From RI-153 sp963721725 (GTDB taxonomy: Bacteria > Chloroflexota > Anaerolineae > Caldilineales > Caldilineaceae), in the NCBI GenBank assembly GCA_963721725.1, contig CAVRLX010000007.1, positions 310,001-374,000 on the forward strand: a DNA stretch of 64,000 nucleotides, given 5' to 3'. The notes below the pieces were generated by a model. It did not search any database, was not told the origin of the DNA, and was given only the letters and a program-made list of their open reading frames with translations. Position 1 is the stretch's first letter, and the number at the start of each line of letters is the position of its first letter. Below are positions 8,784-18,980 of the stretch, piece after piece. The position numbers and the translations under genes were made by a program.

Positions 8784-11700
8784 ATGCTCGATCCCAACCT
8801 CGCTCCAATTCAAATTTACACCTTTGGCACGCTCCAGGTGATCCGCCACGGCGAGGCCGTCAATGAAAGCGATTGGCGCACACGACAGGCGCGTCAACTG
8901 CTCAAAATTTTGATCACCGAACGGCCCCGTCCCGTCTCTACAGATCGACTCATTGAGATTTTATGGCCGGATAGTACACCCGATGCCGCCGCCACCACCC
9001 TGCGCAGCGCCGTCAATGCCCTGCGCAACGTGCTGGAGCCGGATCGTCCCAACCGAGCGCCCTCCGTCTATATCCATACCCAAACGCCAGGGTATGCATT
9101 TCGATTGCACCCGGACATCTGGCTAGATGTGGACGTTTTTGGCCGCTGGCTGGACGATGTCACACACACGGCGACCCCCACCACACGCCGCCACCTTCTC
9201 GAAAATTCCATTGCACTCTACCAGGACGACTATCTGATTGGTGATCCCTATGCCGACTGGGCCAAAAGCGAGCGCGAACGGCTGCGCGAACGCTATTTTG
9301 ACGCACTCTTGAACTTAGCAGCGCTCCAAGCGCGGAGGGCAACTATACGGTGGCGATTTCAGCCTGTCGCGAGGTGCTGGCGCGTGACGAAGTACGCGAG
9401 AACGCCTATCAAGCGCTCATGCGTTATCAGGCCGAATCTGGCGACAGCGCCGGCGCGTCTGCTCACGTATGAGCGCTGTCGCGTGGTGCTGGGCGAACAA
9501 CTGGGCGCGGATCCCAGCCCGCTGACGCAACAACTACACGGGCGCATTCTCAACGGCGAGGTGGAAACCACACCGGCGGCGGCCCTCTCTGCCCACGCCG
9601 CCCGTGACGAAAGCTTGCCAACCTCATCTTCGGACTCTCTGCCCCAACAAAGCTTGCTCCCCGCGCTGGAAGCGCACCCACATGAACCCTTTGTGGGCCG
9701 TGATCAAGAGATGGCGGAATTGGCGGCAGCGCTGCAACGTGCATTGGATCGCGCTGGCTCGCTGGTGGTATTGGGCGGCGAAATGGGCGTGGGCAAGTCG
9801 CGCCTGGCCTATGAAGTGCTGCGCCGGGCCGAGACTGCTGGGGCCACGGTGATCAGTGCCACCTGTCAGCGCCTGGAGCAGAATCTGCCCTATGCGCCCA
9901 TCACCGACGCAATTGGGCGTTATTTGCAACTCTTGCCCGATTCCTCGCTGCGTCGCCTGCCCCGCGCCGCTTTGCATCAGATCGCCCAAATCTTGCCCAG
10001 TTTACATGACCGTCTGTCTGATCTGCCCGCCAGTTTAGAGGGACATCTTAGCCCGGAAGAAAACCGCCAACGGCTGATCGAAGGCATTGTCTCGTTTTTG
10101 ACGGGCCTGGCCGATCTGCGACCATTGGTGCTGCTCTTTGACGATCTACATTGGGCCGATGCCGAAACGTTGGCGGTGCTCAGCCGGCTCTCCAAGAGCG
10201 TGGGACGTGCGCCATTCTTGTTGCTGCTCACCTATCGCCACGGTGATCTGGTGGAAAACGAGGCCCTGCAAACCCTGTTACATGCCCTGCGCCGCACGCC
10301 CCATGCCGCCATGCTCACCGTCGAACGGCTTGGCTTGGACGATGTCGCGCCCTCCTCCAACAGGTGAGCGCCCACGCCGACGAGGCACTTGTGCAAGGGC
10401 TTTTCAGCATGAGCGCGGGCAACGCGCTCTTTTTGTCCGAGGCCATCAAAGCCATGCAAGAGCGCAGCGGTGGCAAGCCGTTGGCCGTGGCGCTGGAATC
10501 GGTGCAACCGTTGGGCCACAGCCAACGTGTCAGCGAAATCATTCAAGAGCGCATGGAACGGCTGCCCGACGCAGCGCTCCACGTCTTGCAAATGGCCGCC
10601 GTGATCGGGCGCGATTTCAGCCTGGAGCTTTTAGAGCGGGGCCGCGCCTTTTGATCCCATCGGTGGGCTGGAGGTCTTGCTCCGTCGCCAGTTTTTAAGC
10701 GAGCGCATGGACGAACGGCTTGATTTTGTGCATCAGATTGTGCGGCAGGTGGCCTATGACCGGCTGAACACCTTGCTGCGGCGGCGGCTGCACCGGCAGG
10801 TGGCCCACGCCCTGGAAACCCATTGGCAGACCGAGCGCAACCCGGCAGAGATCGCTTTTCACTATGGCGAGGCCGGGCTGCTCAATCGCCTGGAATATGC
10901 CCGCTACAGCATTTTGGCCGGGGAAAAACTGCTGCGTACCTTTCGCTCACAGGCGCGATTGCCCAGTTTGACAACGCCCTGGCCGCGCTAGAAGCCATGC
11001 CTGAATCGGACCCGGCGCTGATCAGCCGGGCGCTGCAAGGGCGCGGGCTGGCCTATGAAAGCCTGCTTGATCCCGACGGCGTCAGCGAGACTTATACGCG
11101 GCTGGTGCGCTGGGCAATCGAGAGCGGCGACACTGATCTGGCCTGGATGGTGCATACACGGCTGACCACGCTGCTGGGCTTGGTGGGCCAACAGGCCGAG
11201 TCCAACGCGCTCGATGGAGGCGCTGATTGTGGACCGCAAAGCTGTGCCGGCGCTGGCGGATCTGTTGGCGCGGAATCGCACGCTCTTTGGGCCGGACAAT
11301 GACAGTGATGCGAACAGTTGGGCGGATTTCCAAAGCGCGCCGCCTGTGCCTGTCGATCCGGTGGAGAGTGTGATCGCCGCCATGGGGCGGGTTCACGCCG
11401 CGCTGCCACTGCTCACCTATGGCTGGGCGCTCCAGGTGCAGGGGCAATTTCGCCAATCAGAAAACATACTCAACGCTGCCGTGGCCCTCTCGGAAGAGAC
11501 CGAACAGCGCTCGCTGGCAAGTCTGGCCTATCACCAATTAGCGGTGACCGTGCGGCTGCTGGGCGATGCCGCGCGTGGACACGTGCTTAACGAACAGAGC
11601 AAGGCACTCAATCATCAGGTCCACGGCACCGCGGCGCAACTAGCCAGCCTGTGGCCGCGCATCTCCAGCGGCTATCAAGCGCTGGAAAGTGGACAGTTGG

Positions 11701-12134
11701 ACCTGGCGGCGGATCGGCTGCACAGGGTGGCGCGCTTTTTGGCCGACCGGGACAGCTTCCGCACCCATCGCAACAGCACTGTGATTGGGCTGGGGCTGGT
11801 GGCGCTGGCCCAAGGTGATCTGGCCGAGGCGGAGCGCTTGTTGAATCAAGGACTGGCCGATCCACAGCATCGTTACCCCTTTACCTACGTCAAGGGCATT
11901 CTGGGGCAGGCCCATCTTGCCCATCTGCGGGGAAACGGTGAGGAAGCGCGCCGCTTGCTTCAGCGGGCGTTGGGCTACGCCGCCCGGCGCAGTCTGGTGC
12001 GCGAATATGCTGAATGTGTGGAGGCGATTCTCAGCATTCGTCCGCCTGGCGCGCCGCTGACAGCGCTGGAGTCACAGGTTGAGACTGTGCAAAAAGGCGA
12101 ACCCTATCTTGTAAAATCGGTGGCGGGTCTCTAA
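8784..12134 (+). CDS. SARP/AfsR-type transcriptional regulator with AAA ATPase and TPR-like tail, multiply frameshifted
   Basis: An intact reading would give about 1,115 aa. The N-terminal winged helix (IQIYTFGTLQVIRHGEAV to PTPGYAFRL-like TQTPGYAFRL) and bacterial transcriptional activation domain (LYQDDYLIGDPYADWAKSER; LTYERCRVVLGEQLGADPSP) are followed by a NACHT/AAA_16-like ATPase. Walker A is GGEMGVGKSRLAYEVL and Walker B is LVLLFDDLHWADAE. The helical C-terminal part is repeat-like. Six apparent frame changes occur near 9333, 9457, 10348, 10640, 10943 and 11210, with no stop between them if corrected. The stop (TAA 12132-12134) overlaps the stop of the convergent mevalonate kinase gene. 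It could be sequencing error or a decaying gene. Confidence 0.8.
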
Positions 12135-13092
12135 CCCACCCTTGTTGACAACACTCGATTTGCCCCCGCTTCGAGCAATGCGGCGCTAACTGCCGCCACT
12201 GCGGATAGATCCACCAAAGCGATGACGTTGCCGCCGCGTCCCCCGCCGCTGAGTTTTGCCCCCCATGCCCCGCGCTGCGCGCCGCCTCGATCAGCCGTTG
12301 CAGCGGCGGCGAACTCACCCCCAGCCGCTCCAAGAACATTTGATTGCGGTTCATCAACGACCCCAGCGCGGGTAGATTGCCGCGTTCAATTTCCTGGCGG
12401 GCGCTGTGGACAAGGGCGGCGATCTCGTCAAAGATGGCTTCATAGCGCGCCGGTTCCGCCTGCCAAGCCCTGCGCACATCGCCCACAGTTTCCCGCGTGG
12501 GGCTGCGGATGCCGCTGTCGGCAATCACCAGTGTGAATGGGTGGGCAGGCAAAAAACTTTCCACAGGTGCGCCACGCACAAACCAGATTGGTCGCGCGTA
12601 GGCGATTACCGTGTTGTCAATGCCGCTGGGCGTGCCGTGGTGGATCTCCTCGCTGCGATAGACCAGGCTGCTGATTCGGGCCGCATCGGCTTCTTGCCCT
12701 GTGCTGGCGAAGATCGCCCGTACCATCGCCGTGCTCACCGCCGCGCCACTGCCCAATCCCCCGGCAATGGGGAGTTGGCTGCGAATTTCGATCTGCCAGT
12801 CGGGATCAGCGGGCAGCCCCAACTCGGCCAGGGTCAGCCGCACAATCAGCGCCAGCGGATCATCTGCGGTAGCCGTGGCAAGGCGCGCCGCACTGCCCAG
12901 ATCGTGGGCAAGAATGGTGCAGCCGCTGCCCGGTGGCAATAGAATCAGCGTCGCTGTGGCGCAGACATCAGTCACAGGCACGGCAATCGCCGGTCGTCCA
13001 TAGACGACGGCATGTTCGCCAAAGAGGATAATCTTGCCAGGAGCAGAGGCGGAGATCGGGAGATTGGGAGATTGGGAGATCGGATCGGTCAT
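12131..13092 (-). CDS. mvk: Mevalonate kinase (GHMP family), frameshifted near the C terminus
   Basis: Phosphorylates mevalonate in the mevalonate isoprenoid route. Motifs: SAPGKIILFGEHAVVYGRPA at the N terminus, LPIAGGLGSGAAVSTAMVRA (the phosphate-binding GLGSGA loop) and SGIDNTVIAYARPI. The C-terminal GGGRGG-type motif is out of frame; one missing G in the GCGGGGCATGG run near 12265-12275 restores WGAKLSGGGRGGNVIALVD and the TAG at 12131-12133. The first residues (DPISQSPNLPIS) are encoded by an octamer short tandem repeat at 13052-13084, so the true start may lie within it. Confidence 0.87.
13052..13084. repeat. Octamer tandem repeat (GGGAGATT) inside the 5' end of mvk
   Basis: Three near-perfect copies of GGGAGATT or GGGAGATC. 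Related words occur at about 13951-13965 and 14114-14139 (TAATCTCC, TAATCTCT, CAATCTCT). Here the array is translated as the N terminus of the mevalonate kinase. Confidence 0.75.
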
Positions 13093-13132
13093 GAAACGCC
13101 GTTGTGATCCGTGAGAAAAATTGTAACGATAC

Positions 13133-13165
13133 AGGTGCAGAGGTACCCTTTGCGCCTCTGCACCT
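13133..13165 (-). terminator. Hairpin downstream of the GDPD gene, possible terminator
   Basis: AGGTGCAGAGG pairs perfectly with CCTCTGCACCT (11 bp, 11-nt loop). On the minus strand the nearest T-run is about a dozen bases further on, so termination is uncertain. Confidence 0.45.
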
Positions 13166-13191
13166 TTGCGTCTCCGCGTTAAACCGCTGCG

Positions 13192-13929
13192 TTAAGATCG
13201 CAACGCCTGCATAAGTTGATCCGGCACGTCGGACATGATCACATCGACATCCAGATCGGCCAGGCGGCGCGCTTCATCAATGCTGTTGACTGTCCACGTG
13301 TTGACAAACTGCCCGGCTCCGTGGGCAGCGCGCACATACTCTGCATCAATCAGCGAAAAGTGTGGGTGCAGCGCTTCGGGGGCGATGAGCGGCCCCATCC
13401 ATGCCCGGCGCAGGAAGACGGGCATCTCTTGAAAGTAGAGCAGCCCCAGCGCAATTTTGGGATCATGCCAACGCATGGCAAGCAGGCTGATCGGGTTGAA
13501 GCTAGAGACGATCACACTATCATGCAGGGCGCGGCGGCGGATAAGGTTGACTACCATTTCGACTTCGCGCCCGCCATCCCAGGCTTGGGATTTGATCTCG
13601 ATGTTGACTTGGCAGCGGTCGCCCACAAGATCGAAAACATCGTCCAGCGTGGGGATGGGCGTGCCGGCAAACTCCGGGCCAAAGTGACTACCCGCGTCGA
13701 GTTTAGCAAGGTCGGCAAAGGTCATCTCGGCCACTTTGCCGCGCCCGTTGGTGGTGTGATCAACGGTGAAATCATGGATCACCACAAGCTGGCCGTCGGC
13801 GCTGGCCTGGACATCCAACTCAATGCCGTCCACGCCCATATCCAGGGCTTTTTGGAAGGCGGGCAACGTATTCTCCGGGGCAACAGCTTTGGCTCCGCGG
13901 TGGGCGAAAATCTGTGGGTGGTGGGGCAT
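13192..13929 (-). CDS. Glycerophosphodiester phosphodiesterase
   Basis: 245 aa, full-length GDPD TIM barrel: IFAHRGAKAVAPENTLPAF (catalytic HR and E), GIELDVQASADGQLVVIHDF (E, D, H) and VNIEIKSQ. C-terminal strands FVNTWTVNS and DVIMSDVPDQL complete it. It hydrolyses glycerophosphodiesters to glycerol-3-phosphate and an alcohol. No signal peptide, so cytoplasmic (UgpQ-like). It has its own unit between two repeat-rich intergenic regions. Confidence 0.92.
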   Translation of the reverse strand: MPHHPQIFAHRGAKAVAPENTLPAFQKALDMGVDGIELDVQASADGQLVVIHDFTVDHTTNGRGKVAEMTFADLAKLDAGSHFGPEFAGTPIPTLDDVFDLVGDRCQVNIEIKSQAWDGGREVEMVVNLIRRRALHDSVIVSSFNPISLLAMRWHDPKIALGLLYFQEMPVFLRRAWMGPLIAPEALHPHFSLIDAEYVRAAHGAGQFVNTWTVNSIDEARRLADLDVDVIMSDVPDQLMQALRS

Positions 13930-14143
13930 GGTAGGTTCCTGGGTGTAGAATGTGAGATTGGGAGATTAGTTTTTCATGCAGCGTTCTGCGCCACAATGAA
14001 TGAGAATTTGTCGACACGGATCGGAAGAAACACGGATTTTTGGGGATTAATCTGTGTTCTCTTCCATCGGTGTCCACAAGCAATTTTCAGGGCAGGTGAT
14101 TGGTGCAGATAGGGTAATCTCCTAATCTCTCAATCTCTTCATT

Positions 14144-14548
14144 TTACCCGCCAAAGATGCGTGCGAAAAAGCCCTTTTTCTCTTTTTTGCGTGGCGTTGG
14201 TGGCGGTGGCGGCGGTGTTTCAATTTTCAATTCGGCTTCGGGTTCGATGCCCATTTGCTTTTTCAGCGCGTCGGTCATCATGTCCGGCGTCCACATGGGA
14301 TCCCACACAATGTTGACGGCAACAGACTGCGCGCCCTGGGCTTTCAGGGTTTTTTCCACGTTCTCCACAATTTCCGGCCCCATGGGGCAGTGCGGCGTGG
14401 TAAAGGTCATAGTGACGACGGCGCGGTCGGCGGGTTCGACTTCGACATTGTAAACCAGACCCAGGTCGATAATATTCTCGAAAATTTCCGGGTCGATGAC
14501 GGCGCGCAGTGCATCACGCAGTTGTTCGGGTTGTAACGATGGTGTCAT
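14144..14548 (-). CDS. MIP18/DUF59 family protein (SufT/PaaD-like) with a basic tail
   Basis: 134 aa. The DUF59 core is clear: LRDALRAVIDPEIFENIIDL then GLVYNVEV, and MTFTTPHCPMGPEIVENVE with the conserved Cys; WDPMWTPDMM follows. These proteins help iron-sulfur cluster assembly or delivery. The C terminus is unusual: a run of prolines (TPPPPPPTP) and a lysine-rich segment ending FFARIFGG, which might contact a partner. It is not next to suf genes here. Confidence 0.85.
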   Translation of the reverse strand: MTPSLQPEQLRDALRAVIDPEIFENIIDLGLVYNVEVEPADRAVVTMTFTTPHCPMGPEIVENVEKTLKAQGAQSVAVNIVWDPMWTPDMMTDALKKQMGIEPEAELKIETPPPPPPTPRKKEKKGFFARIFGG

Positions 14549-14683
14549 GGCGATCTCCTCAATCGGCTAAATAGGTCCCTGCATTCTACCCGAAGATCGC
14601 AGCAGGGCCGAAATAGACCACGGATTGAGCAGATCAGGCGCACAATCAATCCGCGGTAATTCGTCAAATCCGGTTCATCCGAG

Positions 14684-14734
14684 TTCTATGCAGTGGCGTG
14701 TTCTATGCAGTGGCGAGTTCTATGCAGTGGCGAG
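14684..14734. repeat. 17-bp tandem repeat, three copies
   Basis: TTCTATGCAGTGGCGTG followed by two copies of TTCTATGCAGTGGCGAG, in the 270-bp gap before the HipA-like gene. No function visible. It may vary in copy number between strains. Confidence 0.85.
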
Positions 14735-14818
14735 ATTGACGCCCGCACGGCGTGCGATCTATGATAGGCGCGCTGCTCGCTCCTGTTGTGGTCAGCGCTG
14801 CTCATCACGAGGAAACAC

Positions 14819-15610
14819 ATGACACAACTCTATCTCCCCACTGTCCACGCCACCCGCTATGTGACGCCGCTGCGCGAAGGCGGCTCGCTGCCCGCCGTGG
14901 TCGAGGCCGACGATGGCAACCGCTATGTGATGAAATTTGTGGGGGCCGGCCAGGGCGCTAAAGCCTTAATCGCTGAGTTGATCTCTGGTGAAATTGGCCG
15001 CATTCTGGGGCTGCCCGTTCCCGAACTCGCCTTGATTCGCATGGACGAAACTCTGGGCCGCTCGGAACCCGATCCCGAAATCCGCGATCTGTTACAAGCC
15101 AGCATCGGCCTTAACTTGGGGCTGCGCTATCTGCCCAACGCCTTTGATTTCAACATTTTGCTGGCCCCGCCGCCCGATGAATGGCTGGCCTCGCAGATCG
15201 TCTGGTTTGATGCGTACATCACCAATGTAGACCGCACCCCGCGTAACGTCAATATGTTGATCTGGCAGGGTGAACTCTGGCTGATTGATCACGGTGCGTC
15301 GCTCTATTTTCACCACAGTTGGGACGGCTTTCGCGAGCGCGCCCGCAATCCCTTCCCCATGATCCGCCAACACACGCTGCTTTCGCTGGCAACAGAACTT
15401 GAGCAGGCCGATGCTTTGCTGCGTGTGCGGCTTTCCACCGAAGCTCTACGGGCGGTTGTGGATCTGATCCCGGCGGAGTGGCTGGGCGGGGAAACGCTGT
15501 TTGACGATGTGACAGCTCACCGACAGGGCTATGTGGACTATCTGACTACACGCTTGGCGGCTGCGGAGATCTTTGTGCAGGAGGCGAACCTTGCCCGCAA
15601 CGCCCGCTAA
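14819..15610 (+). CDS. HipA-like kinase-fold protein
   Basis: 263 aa. Resembles the HipA-related family seen next to DUF3037 genes: GGSLPAVVEADDGNRYVMKF (nucleotide-binding lobe with a lysine), LIAELISGEIGRILGLPVPE, then WFDAYITNVDRTPRNVNM and LIDHGASLYFHH (catalytic D/N and metal-binding D). HipA proteins phosphorylate a protein target, but this lineage is shorter and its target is unknown. ATG chosen for the GAGGA 6 nt upstream. The end overlaps the next gene's start by 20 nt. Confidence 0.78.
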   Translation: MTQLYLPTVHATRYVTPLREGGSLPAVVEADDGNRYVMKFVGAGQGAKALIAELISGEIGRILGLPVPELALIRMDETLGRSEPDPEIRDLLQASIGLNLGLRYLPNAFDFNILLAPPPDEWLASQIVWFDAYITNVDRTPRNVNMLIWQGELWLIDHGASLYFHHSWDGFRERARNPFPMIRQHTLLSLATELEQADALLRVRLSTEALRAVVDLIPAEWLGGETLFDDVTAHRQGYVDYLTTRLAAAEIFVQEANLARNAR

Positions 15611-15983
15611 CCTCAGCCACACCTCGTTTGATTATGCCTTGGTGCGCGTGTTGCCGCGGGTGGAGCGCGGGGAATTTGTCAACGTGGGCGCGATTCTTTT
15701 TTGCCGCACAAAGCGCTTTTTGGATGCCGAAATTGTTTTTGATCGGGCGCGCTGGGGTTTCTTCTCGCCCCATCTTGACCTCGACCAATTGGAAACAAAC
15801 CTTACCCTGATCCCGGCGATTGCGCGCGGCGCTGGCCCCATCGGTGCGCTCCCGCTGGCTGATCGATTCCACTGGCTCACAGCCCCGCGCAGCACCGTGA
15901 TCCAGCCTTCGCCCGTCCACTGTGGGCGCTGTAGCGATCCAGCGGCGGCACTGGGGCAATTGATTGAGACGATGGTGCGATGA
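15591..15983 (+). CDS. DUF3037 family protein
   Basis: About 130 aa with the family pattern SFDYALVRVLPRVERGEFVN, VGAILFCRTKRFLDAEIV and ADRFHWLTAPRSTVIQPSPV. Start set at TTG 15591 because AGGAGG lies 7 nt upstream inside the end of the HipA-like gene. The overlapping order HipA-like then DUF3037 recurs in many bacteria (known association). Function is unknown; a kinase with a partner or substrate is a reasonable guess. Confidence 0.75.
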   Translation: MPATPANLSHTSFDYALVRVLPRVERGEFVNVGAILFCRTKRFLDAEIVFDRARWGFFSPHLDLDQLETNLTLIPAIARGAGPIGALPLADRFHWLTAPRSTVIQPSPVHCGRCSDPAAALGQLIETMVR

Positions 15984-16117
15984 GGGGAACAAGAGTGGTT
16001 TGGAGCGTGCTCTGTCTGACAATCGTGGCTGGGGCGCTTCTCCACGGCTGCTGTCACATTTTTCCAAAGTCGGGAACTCGTGTTTGGTCACTCACGTGCC
16101 GCTGCTTTGTACGCAAA

Positions 16118-16340
16118 TGCCGAGTGAGATTCTCTTTGCCGAGGCCAAGAGATTTGGGCGCATCCCAATGAAGAGAGCAAACACCGTGTCGTCTTTTATC
16201 GGCGCGACAGATCAGCGTGCCGCCGGGATCAGAGGCCGGGCGTCTGCGCATCTGGGCCGACATCAGCTATGATCTCTGGCTGAACGGGCAATGGCTGGCC
16301 GCAGGCAGGCACGCTTTTCGGCGGCGGTATGGGAATACGA
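16118..16340 (+). pseudogene. 5' fragment of an alpha-L-rhamnosidase-like gene, broken
   Basis: Reading across frames gives MPSEILFAEAK, then EIWAHPNEESKHRVVFYRRD, then VPPGSEAGRLRIWADISYDL and WLNGQWLAAG. The jelly-roll pattern 'rlrIwAD..Y.LWlNG' is typical of the N-terminal domains of family 78 rhamnosidases. The remaining ~85% of such a gene is absent: the reading stops where IS4-like transposase sequence begins (16347). At least two frame breaks. Confidence 0.55.
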
Positions 16341-16346
16341 TGTCTA

Positions 16347-17413
16347 GGCAAGCCCCAGTAGACGCTTGACGATGGCGTAGGCATCTTCAATGCGCCAGCG
16401 CTGATGATAGAGTGCAAGCACGTAGGCGGCTGGCAATCGTTCTGCATCGAGTTCGCTGGTCAGGTAGCGATACCACTTCGCGCTGGTGCAGAACTTCCAC
16501 CAGACGCACCATCTGGCAGCTCATGTAGCCTTTGCCAATCCAGCGCGGTCAGTGAACCTGGGCACTGCGCACGATGACCTGGGTTCGAACCTGAATGAGC
16601 CTAGATTACTCTTTGCACCGAGTGAGCAAAGGTTACCTTCGCCGCCAGAGAGTTCACGAAACAATCTGAAAGTTGGTGTAGCCAAGTCAAAGATGAGGAG
16701 CGCACCCGCTGGCAGCTGCTGATAGAATCTGGGGCCAGAAACGTTGGTCATGAGCTTGTGGATCGGCTTCGTACCATGAGTCGGCGGCGCAAGCGTGAAA
16801 CCAGACTCCGTAACGCCGTCATTCGTGCTGCAGTGGATGGGTCTCGTTCTCTCGCAGCAGCACTACGCTTGCGGCAAAAGGGCATCGAGTGTGGAGTCCA
16901 TCATGAACCAGTACAGTCTGTGCAGCGCCGCGCCAGAGCAATCTCGAGGCGGCAAGTGGACGCTCTCGTGCTTTCACAGCGCTCTGTCCGCCTGGGTCAG
17001 AACCATCCATACAAAATCCTTTCGAATGAGTTCAGCACTGCAGCTGTGCGCAGACGATATTTTAGAGACGGCCTGTTACTGACTTTCACGCGTATCTGTC
17101 ATCCAAAGCAGACCTTCTGTGCCGCAGCACCCGCACTAATGACACGCACACTGCCGATCTGCCGCCAGATCAAGCTTAGAATGAACGCAACGGTCACAGG
17201 CAGTGTTAGGATGCGTTCACGCAGCCCCAGGGGATTATGATAGTGAGCCAGTTTGCACGTAGGGTGGCTGGATGAATCGACATCCGTCAGTCACGTTCTC
17301 TACTTCAGCATCAGGGGGTGGGGCTGGCACATGTTTGCTCTGGGCCACTTGAATCGCTGACGAGTGTGGCGTACTGTACTTCGTTTCTACGATTGTCGAC
17401 TTCATCTTTTAAT
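16347..17413 (-). pseudogene. Decayed IS4-family transposase
   Basis: On the minus strand, broken pieces in several frames match an IS4-type DDE transposase: MKSTIVETKY (17413 start), LPVTVAFILSLIWRQIGSVR, LPAGALLIFDLATPTFRLF, AKSNLGSF, and the C-terminal RLPAAYVLALYHQRWRIEDA then YAIVKRLLGLA, which carries the E of the YREK-like motif (QRWRIEDAY). No frame is open across the length, so it is inactive. Terminal inverted repeats were not identified. It abuts the truncated rhamnosidase-like fragment. Confidence 0.75.
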
Positions 17414-17498
17414 CACTCATCCTGTGAGCAATAACCACTCTTACTCTTTCTTGATCCCGCAGAGCTATTCAGGTCGAGGGTACGTCGCACCGGAACCG

Positions 17499-18929
17499 CT
17501 ACGATCCCGCAATCCCGGCTGGCTCACCTTCGCTGCGCTGGGCATGGACAATCCCCAACATTTCTTCAATGTCGGTCAATTTCACACGCGGACGACCCTG
17601 GGCTGCGCCACGCTCTATTTCGATTTTGTCCAGCGCTTGCCAATCGGCAAAGGTAACATAATCGACGCCGCGTGCCTTGAGCAGTTCAACAAAGGCATTG
17701 GGGCGTGCCTTATCAGCATCGACCCTTGTCAGCGTGGGCACATCTTCGAGCATCAAATTCACAGTCTCGCCGGCATCTGGCTTGTTGGTGCCAATAATGC
17801 CGGTGGGGCCGCGTTTGGCCCAGCCCACCACATATTCGCCGGGGACGATCTCGCCTTTGTGCGTTGCCGTGACACGCCCCTTGTCGTTGGGGATGATGCC
17901 CCAGCGGTCGTAAAAGGGCACGCCTGGAATGGGCGTCCCTTTATAGCCAATCGCCCGGAAGATCAGGCCGATGTCCAGCGTTTCAAACTCGCCGACACCC
18001 TCACAGGCAAGATAGCCCCCCTCCTTTCCCACCAGCACATTTTTCTCCATGCGCATCCCGGTCACCCGCTCTTCCCCAAAGAGTTCCACAGGCGAGCGCA
18101 AAAATTGAAAGTGGATCTGTTTGGGCTTGCCCGTGGGGCCGCGTTGGGCAAATTCGCGCAGCGTTTCCAGATTGCGCTGCGCCGTGCGGTCGGTGGCAAG
18201 TTCGGCTTCGCTGGATGGATCGAGAATCAGATCTTCGGGCTTGACGATGACATCGGTCTCTTCCAGTTCGCCCAATTCCTTGATTTCGGGATCGGTGAAC
18301 TTGGCCTGAACGGGGCCACGTCGGGCCAGAATGTGGATATGCTTCACCTTGCTGTGGCGCAGCTTTTCCAGCGCATAGTCGGCAATGTCGGTGGTCTCCA
18401 ACTCGCTGATCGACTTTGCCAGGATGCGCGTCACATCCATTGCCACGTTGCCCACGCCCACCACGGCTACGCTCTCTACACTGAGATCGACATTATAGTT
18501 GACAAAATCTGGGTGACCGTTGTACCAAGCCACAAACTCGGTGGCCGAGAAGCTGCCCGGCAGATCTTCGCCGGGGATCTCCAACTGGCGGTCCGACTGT
18601 GCGCCCACGGCATAAATGATCTGATCATAATACGCCTTTAGATCGTCGTGGGTAATGTCGCTGCCCAAGTTGACGTTGCCAAAATAGCGAACACGGGCAT
18701 CACTGGCCGTGCGTTCATAAATTTTTGTCACGGACTTGATCTTTTGATGGTCGGGCGCAACGCCATAGCGCACAAGACCATAGGGCGTGGGCAGGCGGTC
18801 AATGATGTCGATGGAGACGTGATACTCCTTTTGTTGCAACAAAGATCCGGCTGCATAGAACCCCGATGGCCCTGCCCCAATAATAGCAACCCGTAACGGA
18901 CGACTTCCAGAACCCAGATGATTCGCCAA
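17499..18929 (-). CDS. Ferredoxin/adrenodoxin-type NADP reductase (FprA-like)
   Basis: 476 aa. FAD-binding GAGPSGFYAAGSLLQ, DRLPTPYGLVRYGVAPDH, NADP-binding VVGVGNVAMDVTRIL and GWAKRGPTGIIGTNKPDA are the signature order of mitochondrial-type adrenodoxin reductase and actinobacterial FprA. It transfers electrons between NADPH and a ferredoxin. Length is normal plus a short C-terminal extension. No ferredoxin gene is adjacent, so its partner is elsewhere. Just past the stop lies one copy of the TATTCAGG..AGGGT motif also found at 27931 and 50868. Confidence 0.9.
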   Translation of the reverse strand: MANHLGSGSRPLRVAIIGAGPSGFYAAGSLLQQKEYHVSIDIIDRLPTPYGLVRYGVAPDHQKIKSVTKIYERTASDARVRYFGNVNLGSDITHDDLKAYYDQIIYAVGAQSDRQLEIPGEDLPGSFSATEFVAWYNGHPDFVNYNVDLSVESVAVVGVGNVAMDVTRILAKSISELETTDIADYALEKLRHSKVKHIHILARRGPVQAKFTDPEIKELGELEETDVIVKPEDLILDPSSEAELATDRTAQRNLETLREFAQRGPTGKPKQIHFQFLRSPVELFGEERVTGMRMEKNVLVGKEGGYLACEGVGEFETLDIGLIFRAIGYKGTPIPGVPFYDRWGIIPNDKGRVTATHKGEIVPGEYVVGWAKRGPTGIIGTNKPDAGETVNLMLEDVPTLTRVDADKARPNAFVELLKARGVDYVTFADWQALDKIEIERGAAQGRPRVKLTDIEEMLGIVHAQRSEGEPAGIAGS

Positions 18930-18945
18930 CGTCGTACTCCTTTAA

Positions 18946-18975
18946 CAAAAAAGGCGCACCTCAAACGAGGTGCGC
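18946..18975 (-). terminator. Intrinsic terminator of the small membrane protein pair
   Basis: On the minus strand GCGCACCTC pairs with GAGGTGCGC (9 bp, 4-nt loop), followed by CTTTTTTG. It separates the two small membrane genes from the downstream reductase gene. Confidence 0.88.
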
Positions 18976-18980
18976 GTTTA

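Noticed and set aside
16560..16600. A tRNA-like GGTTCGAACC word
   Set aside because: It lies within transposase-derived sequence and no cloverleaf can be drawn.
17364..18641. A 425-aa open frame antisense to the ferredoxin-NADP reductase
   Set aside because: The minus-strand frame has clear FAD/NADP motifs; the plus-strand frame has none and is a shadow of codon bias.
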